From the NCBI RefSeq assembly GCF_026676115.1, contig NZ_JAPONB010000005.1, forward strand, positions 1-64,000: a stretch of DNA of 64,000 nucleotides, given 5' to 3'. Shown here piece by piece: positions 43,644-51,572 of this stretch (its first letter is position 1; each line of letters begins with the position of its first letter). This DNA comes from Salinimicrobium sp. TH3. GTDB lineage: Bacteria > Bacteroidota > Bacteroidia > Flavobacteriales > Flavobacteriaceae. The notes under the pieces are model-generated. The model made no database searches, was not told the DNA's origin, and saw nothing but the letters and a program-made list of their open reading frames with translations. The translations under genes were made by a program, and so were the position numbers.

Positions 43644-44957
43644 ATGAAAAATTTGAATAAATATATTTTGCCGGTACTGCTCTTTTTTACAGGCACGGCG
43701 ATCGCACAACAAACTCCGGCGCCACCACAAGATGAGGCGATAAGCATAATAGGTGGCACTGCCCATATTGGCAACGGGGAAGTAATCGAGAACAGCGTCA
43801 TCATATTTGAAAACGGAAAACTCACCACAGTGAGCGATGTGAGTTCTACCAACCGGCAATATCCCGGGAAGATCATTGATGCAAAAGGAAAGCACGTTTA
43901 TCCCGGCTTCATAGCGCCAAATTCCACCCTTGGTCTGGTAGAGATCGATGCCGTGGTACAATCTGATGACGAAGATGAACTGGGAGAACTTTTACCGCAC
44001 GTTCGCAGTTTGATTGCGTACAATGCCGAAAGTCAGGTAGTGGAAAGTATGCGTCCCAACGGCGTCCTGGTTGCACAGATCACTCCTCGAGGAGGAAGAA
44101 TTTCGGGCACCTCTTCAATCGTACAATTCGATGCATGGAACTGGGAAGATGCAGTTTTGAAAGAAGATGACGGCTTACACATCAATTGGCCAAACAGCGT
44201 TCGCAGAGGCCGGTGGTGGGAAGGAGAGGATCCTGGGATCAAACCTAATGATGATTACGCAAAAGATCTTGAGGAACTAAACACCTTTTTCAGGAATGCA
44301 AAAGCATATCTGGCAGGGCCGATGGAAGAAGCAAACCTTCCATTTAAGGCAATGGAGGATGTTTTTAACGGCAACAAGAGAATCTATCTTCATGCAGATT
44401 CAGAAAAGGAGATTATAGATGCAATAGCTTTTAAGCAGGAGCACGGACTGGACAAAGTAGTACTGGTAGGAGGATACGATTCCTTTAAAATTGCCGATGA
44501 AGTCAAGGCTGCAAATATGCCGGTTTTGGTAGCTCGCGTGCATGAGACCCCTCAAATGGAAGATCAGGATTATGATCTACCCTACAAACTTGCTTACCTG
44601 CTTAACAAGGAAGGAATCTTAGTAGGACTTGAAACCAGCGGCGGCATGGAGAGAATGAACAGCCGCAATTTGCCATTTTACGCAGGTACAGTAACCGGGT
44701 ATGGTGCCGATAAAGAGGAAGCTTTAAAAATGATCACTTCCAATACTGCAAAGATCCTTGGGATTGATGACAGCCTTGGAACCCTTGAAGCAGGAAAAGA
44801 CGCCACGCTGTTCATTAGTGAAGGTGACGCGCTTGATATGCGCACCAACAAGGTTTCGCAGGCTTTCATCCAGGGCCGTGAGATTAGTCTCGAAAGTCAC
44901 CAGACAGAACTTGCAAAAAGATATACCGACAAATACGGACAACAGGAAAAGAAATAG
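43644..44957 (+). CDS. Exported amidohydrolase-like protein, metal site missing
   Basis: A 437-residue protein with signal peptide (ILPVLLFFTGTAIAQQ). It has the amidohydrolase frame (GGTAHIGNGEVIENSVIIFENGKL in parts, then VYPGFIAPNSTLG, where HxH should be) and the C-terminal DSLGTLEAGKDATLFI that closes the composite barrel. The usual Asp near the end of the barrel is replaced by LETSGGMERMNSR. It resembles the first module of the upstream gene, so it may be a scaffold or partner of the active module. Co-transcribed with it. Confidence 0.82.
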   Translation: MKNLNKYILPVLLFFTGTAIAQQTPAPPQDEAISIIGGTAHIGNGEVIENSVIIFENGKLTTVSDVSSTNRQYPGKIIDAKGKHVYPGFIAPNSTLGLVEIDAVVQSDDEDELGELLPHVRSLIAYNAESQVVESMRPNGVLVAQITPRGGRISGTSSIVQFDAWNWEDAVLKEDDGLHINWPNSVRRGRWWEGEDPGIKPNDDYAKDLEELNTFFRNAKAYLAGPMEEANLPFKAMEDVFNGNKRIYLHADSEKEIIDAIAFKQEHGLDKVVLVGGYDSFKIADEVKAANMPVLVARVHETPQMEDQDYDLPYKLAYLLNKEGILVGLETSGGMERMNSRNLPFYAGTVTGYGADKEEALKMITSNTAKILGIDDSLGTLEAGKDATLFISEGDALDMRTNKVSQAFIQGREISLESHQTELAKRYTDKYGQQEKK

Positions 44958-44963
44958 TTCCCG

Positions 44964-44976
44964 AAAATGCCATTTT
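44964..44976. repeat. AAAATGCCATTTT palindrome after the amidohydrolase gene
   Basis: A perfect palindrome around C, 6 bp after the stop codon. A shorter member of the AAAAATGNCATTTTT family. Confidence 0.5.
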
Positions 44977-44984
44977 AAGAGGAG

Positions 44985-45116
44985 AGGTTGTCAAAAAAGC
45001 TGATTCCCGTCAACCTGAACTTGTTTCAGGTTCTAATTAGCCACTAATGCAGGTAATTAGATTCTGAATTAAATTCAGAATGAGGCGATTTAAATCTTTT
45101 TTGACAACCTTTTTTT
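44985..45116 (+). terminator. Long hairpin terminator with an element in its loop
   Basis: AGGTTGTCAAAAAAG (44985-44999) and CTTTTTTGACAACCT (45096-45110) are perfect 15-bp inverted repeats followed by TTTTTT. The 96-bp loop between them holds the double-hairpin repeat element. Two readings are possible: a terminator that received an insertion in its loop, or an element with 15-bp terminal inverted repeats. Confidence 0.6.
45009..45084 (+). repeat. Double-hairpin intergenic element, copy 1
   Basis: Half 1 is ACCTGAACTTGTTTCAGGT (arms ACCTGAA/TTCAGGT). Half 2 is ATTCTGAATTAAATTCAGAAT, a near-perfect palindrome (written here as ATTCTGAATT and AATTCAGAAT). They are joined by about 28 bp. The first 27 bp are identical to the reverse complement of the copy at 52954-53030. 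Confidence 0.7.
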
Positions 45117-45558
45117 ATACCTGAAATTCTTCCGAATTGAGCACTACCTGTGTAGAAGGCAGGACCGGTTTATCATCGTCTTCGGCGGTAATAAAAATAC
45201 GAATAGGCTCGTATGCGGTACTGGTTTGTAATTCCCCATTATTCTTACGGTTAATTTTGAGATTCCCAATATTTATGGTACCGTGCTTTTTAGTTACCAT
45301 CCAGACGACATAATACCGGCGCGAGGGAGTAAGCCTGTTGGGGCTTGCAAGATTGCTCACCTCCAGGTCGATCTCATAATTTTTGTTGTCATCCTTTTCC
45401 ACCTTTACAACAGCCTCGGCCGCAGGCACAACCTCAGAAACAGGAAAAACCACCTTTTTACTACAGGCGCTAATCATAATTGCAGCAAATATGAAACTAA
45501 GGACCCTAAAAGCATCTTTAATAACGAGAGACTGCTTCTTTTTATTCTTCTTTTCCAT
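45115..45558 (-). CDS. Small lipoprotein of unknown function
   Basis: Using the ATG at 45558 the product is 147 residues: a lysine-rich start (EKKNKKKQS), a hydrophobic segment (LSFIFAAIMISA) and lipobox cysteine near residue 32. The mature part has a beta-rich look (YYVVWMVTKKHGTINIG, ASPNRLTPSRRYYV). No family recognised. Its stop codon lies in the T-run of the terminator at 45110-45116. Convergent with the amidohydrolase operon and divergent from the methyltransferase gene. Confidence 0.65.
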   Translation of the reverse strand: MEKKNKKKQSLVIKDAFRVLSFIFAAIMISACSKKVVFPVSEVVPAAEAVVKVEKDDNKNYEIDLEVSNLASPNRLTPSRRYYVVWMVTKKHGTINIGNLKINRKNNGELQTSTAYEPIRIFITAEDDDKPVLPSTQVVLNSEEFQV

Positions 45559-45665
45559 AGCGCTGATTTTTAGATAATTTACCTCTTTTTTTCCATTTTT
45601 AAAAATCAGCAACGGTGTCCGGGAGAAAATCCGGCGTTCAACCTCAAGTTTTCTATCTTTGCCCC

Positions 45666-46463
45666 ATGCACAAATTCGTAAGCAGTTTGCAAAATTCCGC
45701 GGTAAAAAGGATCCTCCAGCTACAGGAGAAGGCCCGCGCGCGAAAAAAGGAAAATGCCTTTGTTGTAGAAGGGGTCCGGGAAATTAGCCTGGCTCTAAAG
45801 GGCGGTTATAAAGTGCTGGAAATCTATTACAATGCCGATCTTTTTCCTGCGGAAAAACTTAAAGAACTGTATCCCGAGACTTCGGAAGTTGAACTTACTA
45901 AACTTTCTGCGGAAGTTTATGAGAAGATCGCTTACCGCGGAAGTACCGAAGGCGTAATGGCTATTGTAGCAACTAAAGAACTTTCCTTGGACAAGCTGAA
46001 ATTCAGGAATGAGAATCCGCTTATCCTGGTTGCCGAAGCGCCCGAAAAACCGGGGAATATAGGAGCTTTACTTCGAACAGCCGATGCCGCTGCGATAGAT
46101 GCTGTACTAATAGCGAATCCCAAAACTGATATCTTTAACCCAAACATCATACGCAGCAGTGTAGGATGCATCTTCACCAACAGGATCGCTACCGGCACTA
46201 CTTCAGAAATTATTGAATTTTTAAAGCAGCATAAAATAGCCATTTTTGGAGCTGCATTACAGGCGTCTGTTCCATACCACACTGCAGATTTCACCGGTGG
46301 CAGCGCTATTGTTGTAGGCACCGAAGCCACGGGACTAAGTGACGAATGGCTGGAAAATACAACCAAGAATATTGTTATTCCCATGGAAGGGGAAATAGAC
46401 TCCATGAATGTATCGGTAGCAGCGGGGATCTTGATCTTTGAAGCGAAGAGGCAAAGGCGCTGA
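45666..46463 (+). CDS. TrmH/SpoU family RNA 2'-O-methyltransferase
   Basis: The ATG at 45666 (MHKFVSSLQNSAVKRILQLQ) gives 265 residues. An N-terminal substrate-binding domain is followed by the knotted SPOUT domain with its three motifs: EKPGNIGALLRTADAA, VVGTEATGLSDEW and IPMEGEIDSMNVSVAAGI. It methylates a ribose in tRNA or rRNA; the exact target is not clear (RlmB/TsnR-like). TATCTTTG (45653-45660) lies 5 bp before the ATG. The last codons of the gene are duplicated 0.9 kb downstream (see repeat). Confidence 0.9.
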   Translation: MHKFVSSLQNSAVKRILQLQEKARARKKENAFVVEGVREISLALKGGYKVLEIYYNADLFPAEKLKELYPETSEVELTKLSAEVYEKIAYRGSTEGVMAIVATKELSLDKLKFRNENPLILVAEAPEKPGNIGALLRTADAAAIDAVLIANPKTDIFNPNIIRSSVGCIFTNRIATGTTSEIIEFLKQHKIAIFGAALQASVPYHTADFTGGSAIVVGTEATGLSDEWLENTTKNIVIPMEGEIDSMNVSVAAGILIFEAKRQRR

Positions 46464-46598
46464 AGCGCTATTCCGGGTTCAAAATTTAAATTTAAAATTT
46501 TTTGTTGCAGGTTGCAGGTTGCGGGTTGTGGGTTGTGGGTTGTGGGTTGTGGGTTGTGGGTTGTGGGTTGCGAAAAAGATAATTCGTGGATTCGTGGC
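46446..46598 (+). repeat. Direct duplication flanking the DUF559 cassette, copy 1
   Basis: This copy starts in the last six codons of the TrmH gene (AAGAGGCAAAGGCGCTGA), runs through TTCCGGGTT, an AT-rich stretch and a 7-bp tandem array, and ends with ATTCGTGGC. The same order of segments occurs at 47389-47506. The length difference of 35 bp equals five array units. Confidence 0.8.
46504..46573 (+). repeat. 7-bp tandem array, 10 units (GTTGYRG)
   Basis: Ten consecutive 7-bp units: two GTTGCAG, one GTTGCGG, six GTTGTGG and a final GTTGCGA. G-rich on the plus strand with runs of three G. It has five units in the second copy at 47447-47481, so unit number varies. Confidence 0.85.
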
Positions 46599-46727
46599 CT
46601 AGTGTTTTTTCTGTTCTCTGGCCACTTCATTCAATACTTAATTCATTTAAAAATCTTGATTCTTGACACTGGTTTCTCCATTATTTCAGACATCTCTGAT
46701 TCAAAACCAAAAAAACTATCTTAGGAT

Positions 46728-47218
46728 ATGGCTAAAAGGAAATCAAATATTTCTTCTGAAAAGCCCCCTCCCTCGGAGGGGTGGCCGAAGGACGGGGTGG
46801 GAAGTAACGAACATATTCTAACCTTCATTGATTCTATTCCAATTAGACCCAAGCAACTTGCTTTCCTACCTGCAGAAAAAACTTAAGAGGCAGAGCAAGA
46901 GCTTTACGTAAAATGGGTAATCTTCCTGAAATTGTCATTTGGCAACAGGTTCATAAGGGAAAATTCTACAAAATTGATTTCGACCGGCAGAGAGTAATAG
47001 GTAATTACATCGTAGACTTTTATATTAAAGGCCTTGGTTTAGTTATAGAAATTGACGGTTCCAGTCATAATAACAAGCACCAATATGATGAACGCCGGGA
47101 AACTTACTTGAAGAACCTGGGACTTCAGGTGTGGAGAATAACAACAACTGAAGTTATGACGGATGTTGAACTGGTAATGGAACACCTGAAAATTTATATT
47201 TTAGAGAATTTTTCATGA
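46728..47218 (+). pseudogene. DUF559 endonuclease-like gene with a frameshift
   Basis: The ATG at 46728 opens a frame (MAKRKSNISSEKPP) that reads through the left inverted repeat and stops at 46884-46886. One extra A in the A6 run at 46876-46881 would join it to the next frame, which continues LRGRARALRKMGNLPEIVIW and runs to 47218. The second part has the DUF559 (Vsr-like) core: FDRQRVIGNYIVDFYI, LVIEIDGSSHNNK and YLKNLGLQVWRI, with the active-site Asp and Glu of PD-(D/E)XK type nucleases. The downstream frame alone (from ATG 46913, 101 residues) lacks the conserved N-terminal part. It is therefore either a broken gene, a phase-variable one, or an assembly error. It lies between inverted repeats. 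Confidence 0.7.
46764..46801 (+). repeat. Inverted repeat, left end of DUF559 cassette
   Basis: GC-rich 38-bp block starting CCCCCTCCCTCGGAGGGG and ending GACGGGGTGGG. About 30 of 37 positions match the reverse complement of 47226-47262. It is itself partly palindromic. It falls inside the reading frame and would encode PPPSEGWPKDGVG. Confidence 0.75.
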
Positions 47219-47225
47219 AGCAAAA

Positions 47226-47262
47226 CCCACCCCGCCTTCCAGGCACCCCTCCGGAGGAGGGG
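47226..47262 (-). repeat. Inverted repeat, right end of DUF559 cassette
   Basis: CCCACCCCGCC at the start and CCGGAGGAGGGG at the end form the right-hand partner of the block at 46764-46801, in opposite orientation. It begins 7 bp after the DUF559 stop codon. Confidence 0.75.
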
Positions 47263-47388
47263 ACGGTTTAAGAAAAATTTAATTAATTCCAGACATCCTG
47301 CTACCATGAGAACTACAGGATAATGATCGTTAACTCAATTGCTCCTCCGCCTGCGCCTTTCAGGCATCCCGGAACAAGTTAACTGGCT

Positions 47389-47506
47389 AAGAGGCAAAGG
47401 CGCTGAAGCGTGATTCCGGGTTTTAAATTTAAATTCAAGATTTATTGTTGCGGGTTGCGGGTTGCGGGTTGCGGGTTGCGAAAAAAATAATTTGTGAATT
47501 CGTGGC
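47389..47506 (+). repeat. Direct duplication flanking the DUF559 cassette, copy 2
   Basis: Second copy of 46446-46598. It repeats the end of the TrmH gene (AAGAGGCAAAGGCGCTGA), TTCCGGGTT, an AT-rich stretch, a five-unit 7-bp array and ATTCGTGGC. No TrmH sequence precedes it, so the duplication starts within the last codons of that gene. The rest of the gap to 47605 shows nothing but the TTTTCTGATCACTGA repeat. Confidence 0.8.
47447..47481 (+). repeat. 7-bp tandem array, 5 units
   Basis: Four GTTGCGG units and one GTTGCGA. More uniform than the ten-unit array at 46504-46573 and lacking its GTTGTGG type. Confidence 0.85.
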
Positions 47507-47510
47507 AAAT

Positions 47511-47525
47511 TTTTCTGATCACTGA
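47511..47525. repeat. Short intergenic repeat TTTTCTGATCACTGA (copy 2)
   Basis: Identical 15-mer to 32638-32652, followed by GCAGTGACCACTGAACAC, which again contains CACTGA units. Confidence 0.4.
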
Positions 47526-47605
47526 GCAGTGACCACTGAACACTTTTTCTTCTTGCCTCTCCAAGACAGATTCTGCTTATATTAGCTTTTTAAAATAATA
47601 AAAAA

Positions 47606-48838
47606 TTGACCGCAAGTACTCTCTTTTTCATCATAGTTGGAATAATTCTTATAGATTTTCTAATTGACAAGGTGCTGGATGCATTGAATGCAAAGCATTA
47701 TAATGATCCTGTGCCCGATACCCTACAGGATGTGTTTGATGAAGAAGAGTATGAAAAATCACAGCGATATAAGAAGGCGAACTACAAATTCGGGATTGTT
47801 TCCTCAACATTTTCTGTAGTCGTTCTTTTACTTTTTCTTTTCCTTGATGGCTTTGATTTTGTTGATGATATTGCGAGATCGGTTTCAGATAATGCCATAG
47901 TGATTGCGCTTATTTTTTTTGGGATCATCATGATTGGAAGCGACCTGCTTTCACTTCCCTTCTCCTGGTACCACACTTTTGTAATTGAAGAACGGTTTGG
48001 ATTTAATAAAACAACTCCTAAAACATTCTTTTTTGACAAATTAAAAAGCTGGGGAATGATGATCATACTTGGTGGCGGAATTCTTGCACTTATTGTGTGG
48101 TTCTATCAATTTGCGGAAGATGATTTTTGGTGGTATGCATGGATACTCGTAGCACTTTTTAGCATTTTCCTAAACATGTTTTACGCAAGGCTTATAGTTC
48201 CGTTATTCAATAAGCAGACTCCCCTTCCTGAAGGTTCTCTTCGGGATAAGATTGAAGCTTATGCACAAAAAGAAGGATTTACCCTGGAGAAGATCTTTGT
48301 GATCGACGGTTCTAAAAGAAGTACGAAAGCAAACGCTTATTTTTCAGGCTTTGGGAATGAGAAGAGGGTGACCCTCTATGATACTCTTATTAATGATCTT
48401 GAAGAAGAGGAGATTGTAGCAGTACTGGCCCATGAAGTGGGACATTACAAGAAAAACCACATTATCATCAACCTCATCATTAGTATACTTACCACCGGAC
48501 TAACCCTCTGGATCCTTTCCCTTTTTATTGGAAACCCGCTCCTTTCAGCAGCACTGGGTGTGGAAAAACCTGGTTTTCATATTGGTCTTGTTGCCTTTGG
48601 GATCCTGTACAGCCCAATTTCGGAAATTACAGGGATCATCATGAACTACCTCTCCCGAAAGTTTGAATACCAGGCCGATAATTTTGCAAAGCATACGTAT
48701 AAGGCACAACCTTTGATTACTGGTTTAAAGAAACTGTCAAAAAACAGCCTGAGCAATCTTACCCCGCACCCCGCATATGTTTTTGTACATTATTCTCATC
48801 CACCACTGTACAAACGTTTCAGGAATTTGCTGGGCTAA
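47606..48838 (+). CDS. M48 family metallopeptidase (Ste24/CAAX-protease-like)
   Basis: A 410-residue membrane protease from a TTG start; the first downstream ATG would remove the leading membrane segment (LFFIIVGIILIDFLI). Several membrane helices follow, and the zinc site AVLAHEVGHYKKNH (HEVGH) lies at about residues 276-280 with a second zinc Glu in KFEYQADNFA. The usual motif LYNxxxxPLFNK is seen as RLIVPLFNKQTPLPEG. Homologous to yeast Ste24. In bacteria such enzymes take part in membrane protein quality control. Full length, single gene. Confidence 0.92.
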   Translation: MTASTLFFIIVGIILIDFLIDKVLDALNAKHYNDPVPDTLQDVFDEEEYEKSQRYKKANYKFGIVSSTFSVVVLLLFLFLDGFDFVDDIARSVSDNAIVIALIFFGIIMIGSDLLSLPFSWYHTFVIEERFGFNKTTPKTFFFDKLKSWGMMIILGGGILALIVWFYQFAEDDFWWYAWILVALFSIFLNMFYARLIVPLFNKQTPLPEGSLRDKIEAYAQKEGFTLEKIFVIDGSKRSTKANAYFSGFGNEKRVTLYDTLINDLEEEEIVAVLAHEVGHYKKNHIIINLIISILTTGLTLWILSLFIGNPLLSAALGVEKPGFHIGLVAFGILYSPISEITGIIMNYLSRKFEYQADNFAKHTYKAQPLITGLKKLSKNSLSNLTPHPAYVFVHYSHPPLYKRFRNLLG

Positions 48839-48878
48839 TTAAATTGCCTTTTTTCAATCTTAATTGTAATTTTAATTC

Positions 48879-51083
48879 ATGATGACGGAAGCTGCTATAG
48901 AAAAAGAAAACAAGGAGATTGCCCAGCAATACAAGAAACTGCTGCGCATTAGCTACCAAACTCTATCCGAAGAAGACAAAAAATTAATTCGGAAGGCTTT
49001 TGATGTGGCGGTAGACGCTCATAAGGACCAGCGAAGAAAATCGGGGGAGGCTTATATTTTTCATCCTATTGCTGTGGCCAAGATCGTGGCTTCAGAAATT
49101 GGATTAGATGCGACCTCTATTGCTGCTGCCCTGCTTCACGATGTGGTTGAAGATACCAGCTATTCTCTTGAGGACATTAGAAGCATGTTTGGAGAGACTG
49201 TAGCTCGTATTGTTGATGGTTTGACCAAGATCTCACACCTTGAGCACGACAAGGATGTTTCTTTACAGGCAGAGAACTTCAGAAAGATGCTGCTTACCCT
49301 GAACGATGACGTAAGGGTAATAATCATCAAGATCGCCGACCGCCTGCATAATATGCAGACGATGGATTCCATGCGCACAGACAAGCAGGAGAAAATAGCT
49401 TCAGAAACCCTCTATATCTACGCTCCCCTCGCCCACCGGATTGGCCTGTACAACATCAAAACCGAACTTGAGGACCTGGGTCTTAAATATACAGAACCGG
49501 AAGTGTACAACGAAATCCTGCAAAAAATACGAGAGAGTAAAGAACAGCAGGATAAATATATTGATGAATTTACCCAGGTGATCAAGGACTCCCTGGATAA
49601 AGAAAACATGAAGTACACCATCAAGGGACGGCCTAAATCCATTTTCTCCATCAGGCGAAAAATGAAGAATCAAAATGTCACTTTTGATGAGGTCTACGAT
49701 AAATTTGCCGTTAGGATTATCTATGGCAGTGATCCTGCCAATGAAAAGTTCCTGGCCTGGAAGATCTATTCTATAGTTACAGACCACTTTCGACCTAATC
49801 CAACCCGTCTTCGGGACTGGATATCCTCTCCAAAATCTACCGGATATGAAGCCCTGCACATAACCGTAATGGGACCAAAAGGCCGATGGGTAGAGGTGCA
49901 AATTAGAAGTGAACGCATGAATGAGATCGCCGAGAAAGGTTATGCGGCCCATTATAAATATAAACAGGGAAACGGGGAAGATGGACTGGAGGAATGGGTG
50001 AACAAACTTCAGGAGGCACTGGAAAATTCAGAAGTCAATGCTGTAGATTTTGTAGAACAATTTAAACTTAACCTCTATTCAAAGGAGATTTTCGTTTTTA
50101 CGCCACAGGGGGAATTAAAATCTCTTCCCAAGGGAGCGACCCCGTTGGATTTTGCTTTCAGTATTCACACAGAAGTTGGATTACGTACCCGGGGAGCACG
50201 AGTTAATGGGAAATTGGTTCCACTTAGTACTACGCTTAACAGCGGGGACCAGGTGGAGATAATAACTTCAGAAAAAGCCAAACCCAATTCCAACTGGCTG
50301 GATTATGCAACTACGGCACGGGCCCGCGCCAAGATCAAATCTTCTCTTAAAGAGGAAAAAAAGGATATTGCCGAAGAAGGGAAGGCTATTCTCACAAGAA
50401 AACTGCGGGCACAAAAGATACCGTTCAATGAGAAAACGGTAAACGAGCTGGTCATATTTTTCAAATTAAAGACAAGCCTGGATCTATTTTACAGGGTTGG
50501 AGCCGGTATTATTGATAACCAAAAATTAAAAGACTATGCCGCTTCCAGAAGTAATGCCCTGGTAAGTTTCTTTAAAAACAAGATAAGAAAACCCAATACT
50601 GTTGAGGATATTGACAGAGATGAAATCACGGCAAAATATGATCAACTTGTTTTTGGTCGTGATGAAGAGGTGCTTGATTATAAACTTGCGAACTGTTGTA
50701 ATCCCATTCCCGGAGACAATGTCTTTGGATTTATAACGGTAAGTGAAGGTATAAAAGTCCACAAAAAAGATTGTCCCAATGCCATACAGCTACAGAGTAA
50801 TTTTGCCTACAGGATTATACAGGCAAAGTGGAAAGATTCAACGCAGGAAGAGTTTAAGGTAGTTATAAAATTGACGGGTATAGACAACATTGGACTTGTT
50901 AACGATGTGACCCGGGAAATCTCCAGTAATATGAATGTCAACATTAAAAACATTAATTTTGACAGTAGAGACGGGATATTTACCGGCAGGATAACCGTGG
51001 TCGTTAAGAATAACATTATCCTTAAAAAATTAATGGAGCACCTTAAAAAAATAAACGGTATAGATAAGGTCTCACGTGAATAA
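48879..51083 (+). CDS. rel: Bifunctional (p)ppGpp synthetase/hydrolase
   Basis: A 734-residue RelA/SpoT homologue. It has an HD hydrolase domain with intact HD pair ([13 protein letters not shown]) and a synthetase domain ([20 protein letters not shown], with a basic RLRD in place of the ExDD of RelA-only enzymes). TGS ([20 protein letters not shown] in parts) and C-terminal ACT/zinc-finger regions ([14 protein letters not shown]) follow. It makes and degrades the alarmone (p)ppGpp. It is followed by fur and purA in the same direction, the order common in Flavobacteriaceae. Confidence 0.95.
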   Translation: MMTEAAIEKENKEIAQQYKKLLRISYQTLSEEDKKLIRKAFDVAVDAHKDQRRKSGEAYIFHPIAVAKIVASEIGLDATSIAAALLHDVVEDTSYSLEDIRSMFGETVARIVDGLTKISHLEHDKDVSLQAENFRKMLLTLNDDVRVIIIKIADRLHNMQTMDSMRTDKQEKIASETLYIYAPLAHRIGLYNIKTELEDLGLKYTEPEVYNEILQKIRESKEQQDKYIDEFTQVIKDSLDKENMKYTIKGRPKSIFSIRRKMKNQNVTFDEVYDKFAVRIIYGSDPANEKFLAWKIYSIVTDHFRPNPTRLRDWISSPKSTGYEALHITVMGPKGRWVEVQIRSERMNEIAEKGYAAHYKYKQGNGEDGLEEWVNKLQEALENSEVNAVDFVEQFKLNLYSKEIFVFTPQGELKSLPKGATPLDFAFSIHTEVGLRTRGARVNGKLVPLSTTLNSGDQVEIITSEKAKPNSNWLDYATTARARAKIKSSLKEEKKDIAEEGKAILTRKLRAQKIPFNEKTVNELVIFFKLKTSLDLFYRVGAGIIDNQKLKDYAASRSNALVSFFKNKIRKPNTVEDIDRDEITAKYDQLVFGRDEEVLDYKLANCCNPIPGDNVFGFITVSEGIKVHKKDCPNAIQLQSNFAYRIIQAKWKDSTQEEFKVVIKLTGIDNIGLVNDVTREISSNMNVNIKNINFDSRDGIFTGRITVVVKNNIILKKLMEHLKKINGIDKVSRE

Positions 51084-51088
51084 TCTTA

Positions 51089-51096
51089 TACCTTTG
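51089..51096 (+). promoter_or_regulatory. Predicted -7 box of fur
   Basis: TACCTTTG, an exact TAnnTTTG match, 10 bp ahead of the fur start codon. It suggests a short leader. No convincing -33 TTTG. Confidence 0.4.
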
Positions 51097-51106
51097 CACC
51101 CATAAT

Positions 51107-51562
51107 ATGAGCAAGAAATCTATTAGTAAAAACGACCAGGCTGTTGTAAAAAATGTCTTTACAAAATACCTGGAGGAGAAAGGACATCGCAAAACTCCCG
51201 AACGTTTTGCCATTCTGCAGGAGATCTATAACAGTGATGAACATTTTGACATAGAGTCTCTGTACATCAAAATGAAAAATAAAAAGTACAGGGTAAGCCG
51301 GGCGACTCTGTATAATACCATTGAACTTCTTCTGGAATGTGGCCTTGTGCGAAAACATCAGTTTGGAAACAATCAGGCTCAGTACGAAAAATCTTATTTT
51401 GACCGTAATCACGATCATATTATCTTAACCGACACCGGGGAAGTAATAGAATTTTGCGATCCACGTATTCAGTCGATCAAACAAACCATTGAGGAGGTCT
51501 TTGATATCGAAATAAGCACACATTCTTTATATTTTTACGGAAACAAAAAAACAACCGAATAA
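51107..51562 (+). CDS. Fur family transcriptional regulator
   Basis: A 151-residue protein with winged helix ([40 protein letters not shown]) and dimerisation domain with the histidine-rich metal site ([19 protein letters not shown]). The C-terminal structural-zinc cysteine pairs (CxxC) of many Fur proteins are not seen. It could be Fur, Zur or PerR type. Ends 10 bp before purA. Confidence 0.92.
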   Translation: MSKKSISKNDQAVVKNVFTKYLEEKGHRKTPERFAILQEIYNSDEHFDIESLYIKMKNKKYRVSRATLYNTIELLLECGLVRKHQFGNNQAQYEKSYFDRNHDHIILTDTGEVIEFCDPRIQSIKQTIEEVFDIEISTHSLYFYGNKKTTE

Positions 51563-51572
51563 CCTGAATTTT

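Noticed and set aside
46504-46573. CRISPR array
   Set aside because: Repeats are 7 bp, contiguous and without spacers. They are a simple tandem array.
46913-47218. DUF559 protein as a complete 101-residue gene
   Set aside because: The conserved N-terminal part lies upstream in the same frame without a start codon, so it was treated as the second half of a frameshifted gene.
51068-51083. parS-like sequence around CACGTG near the end of rel
   Set aside because: Only about 12 of 16 positions fit the parS consensus and the site lies in the coding end of rel. Not reported as a centromere site.
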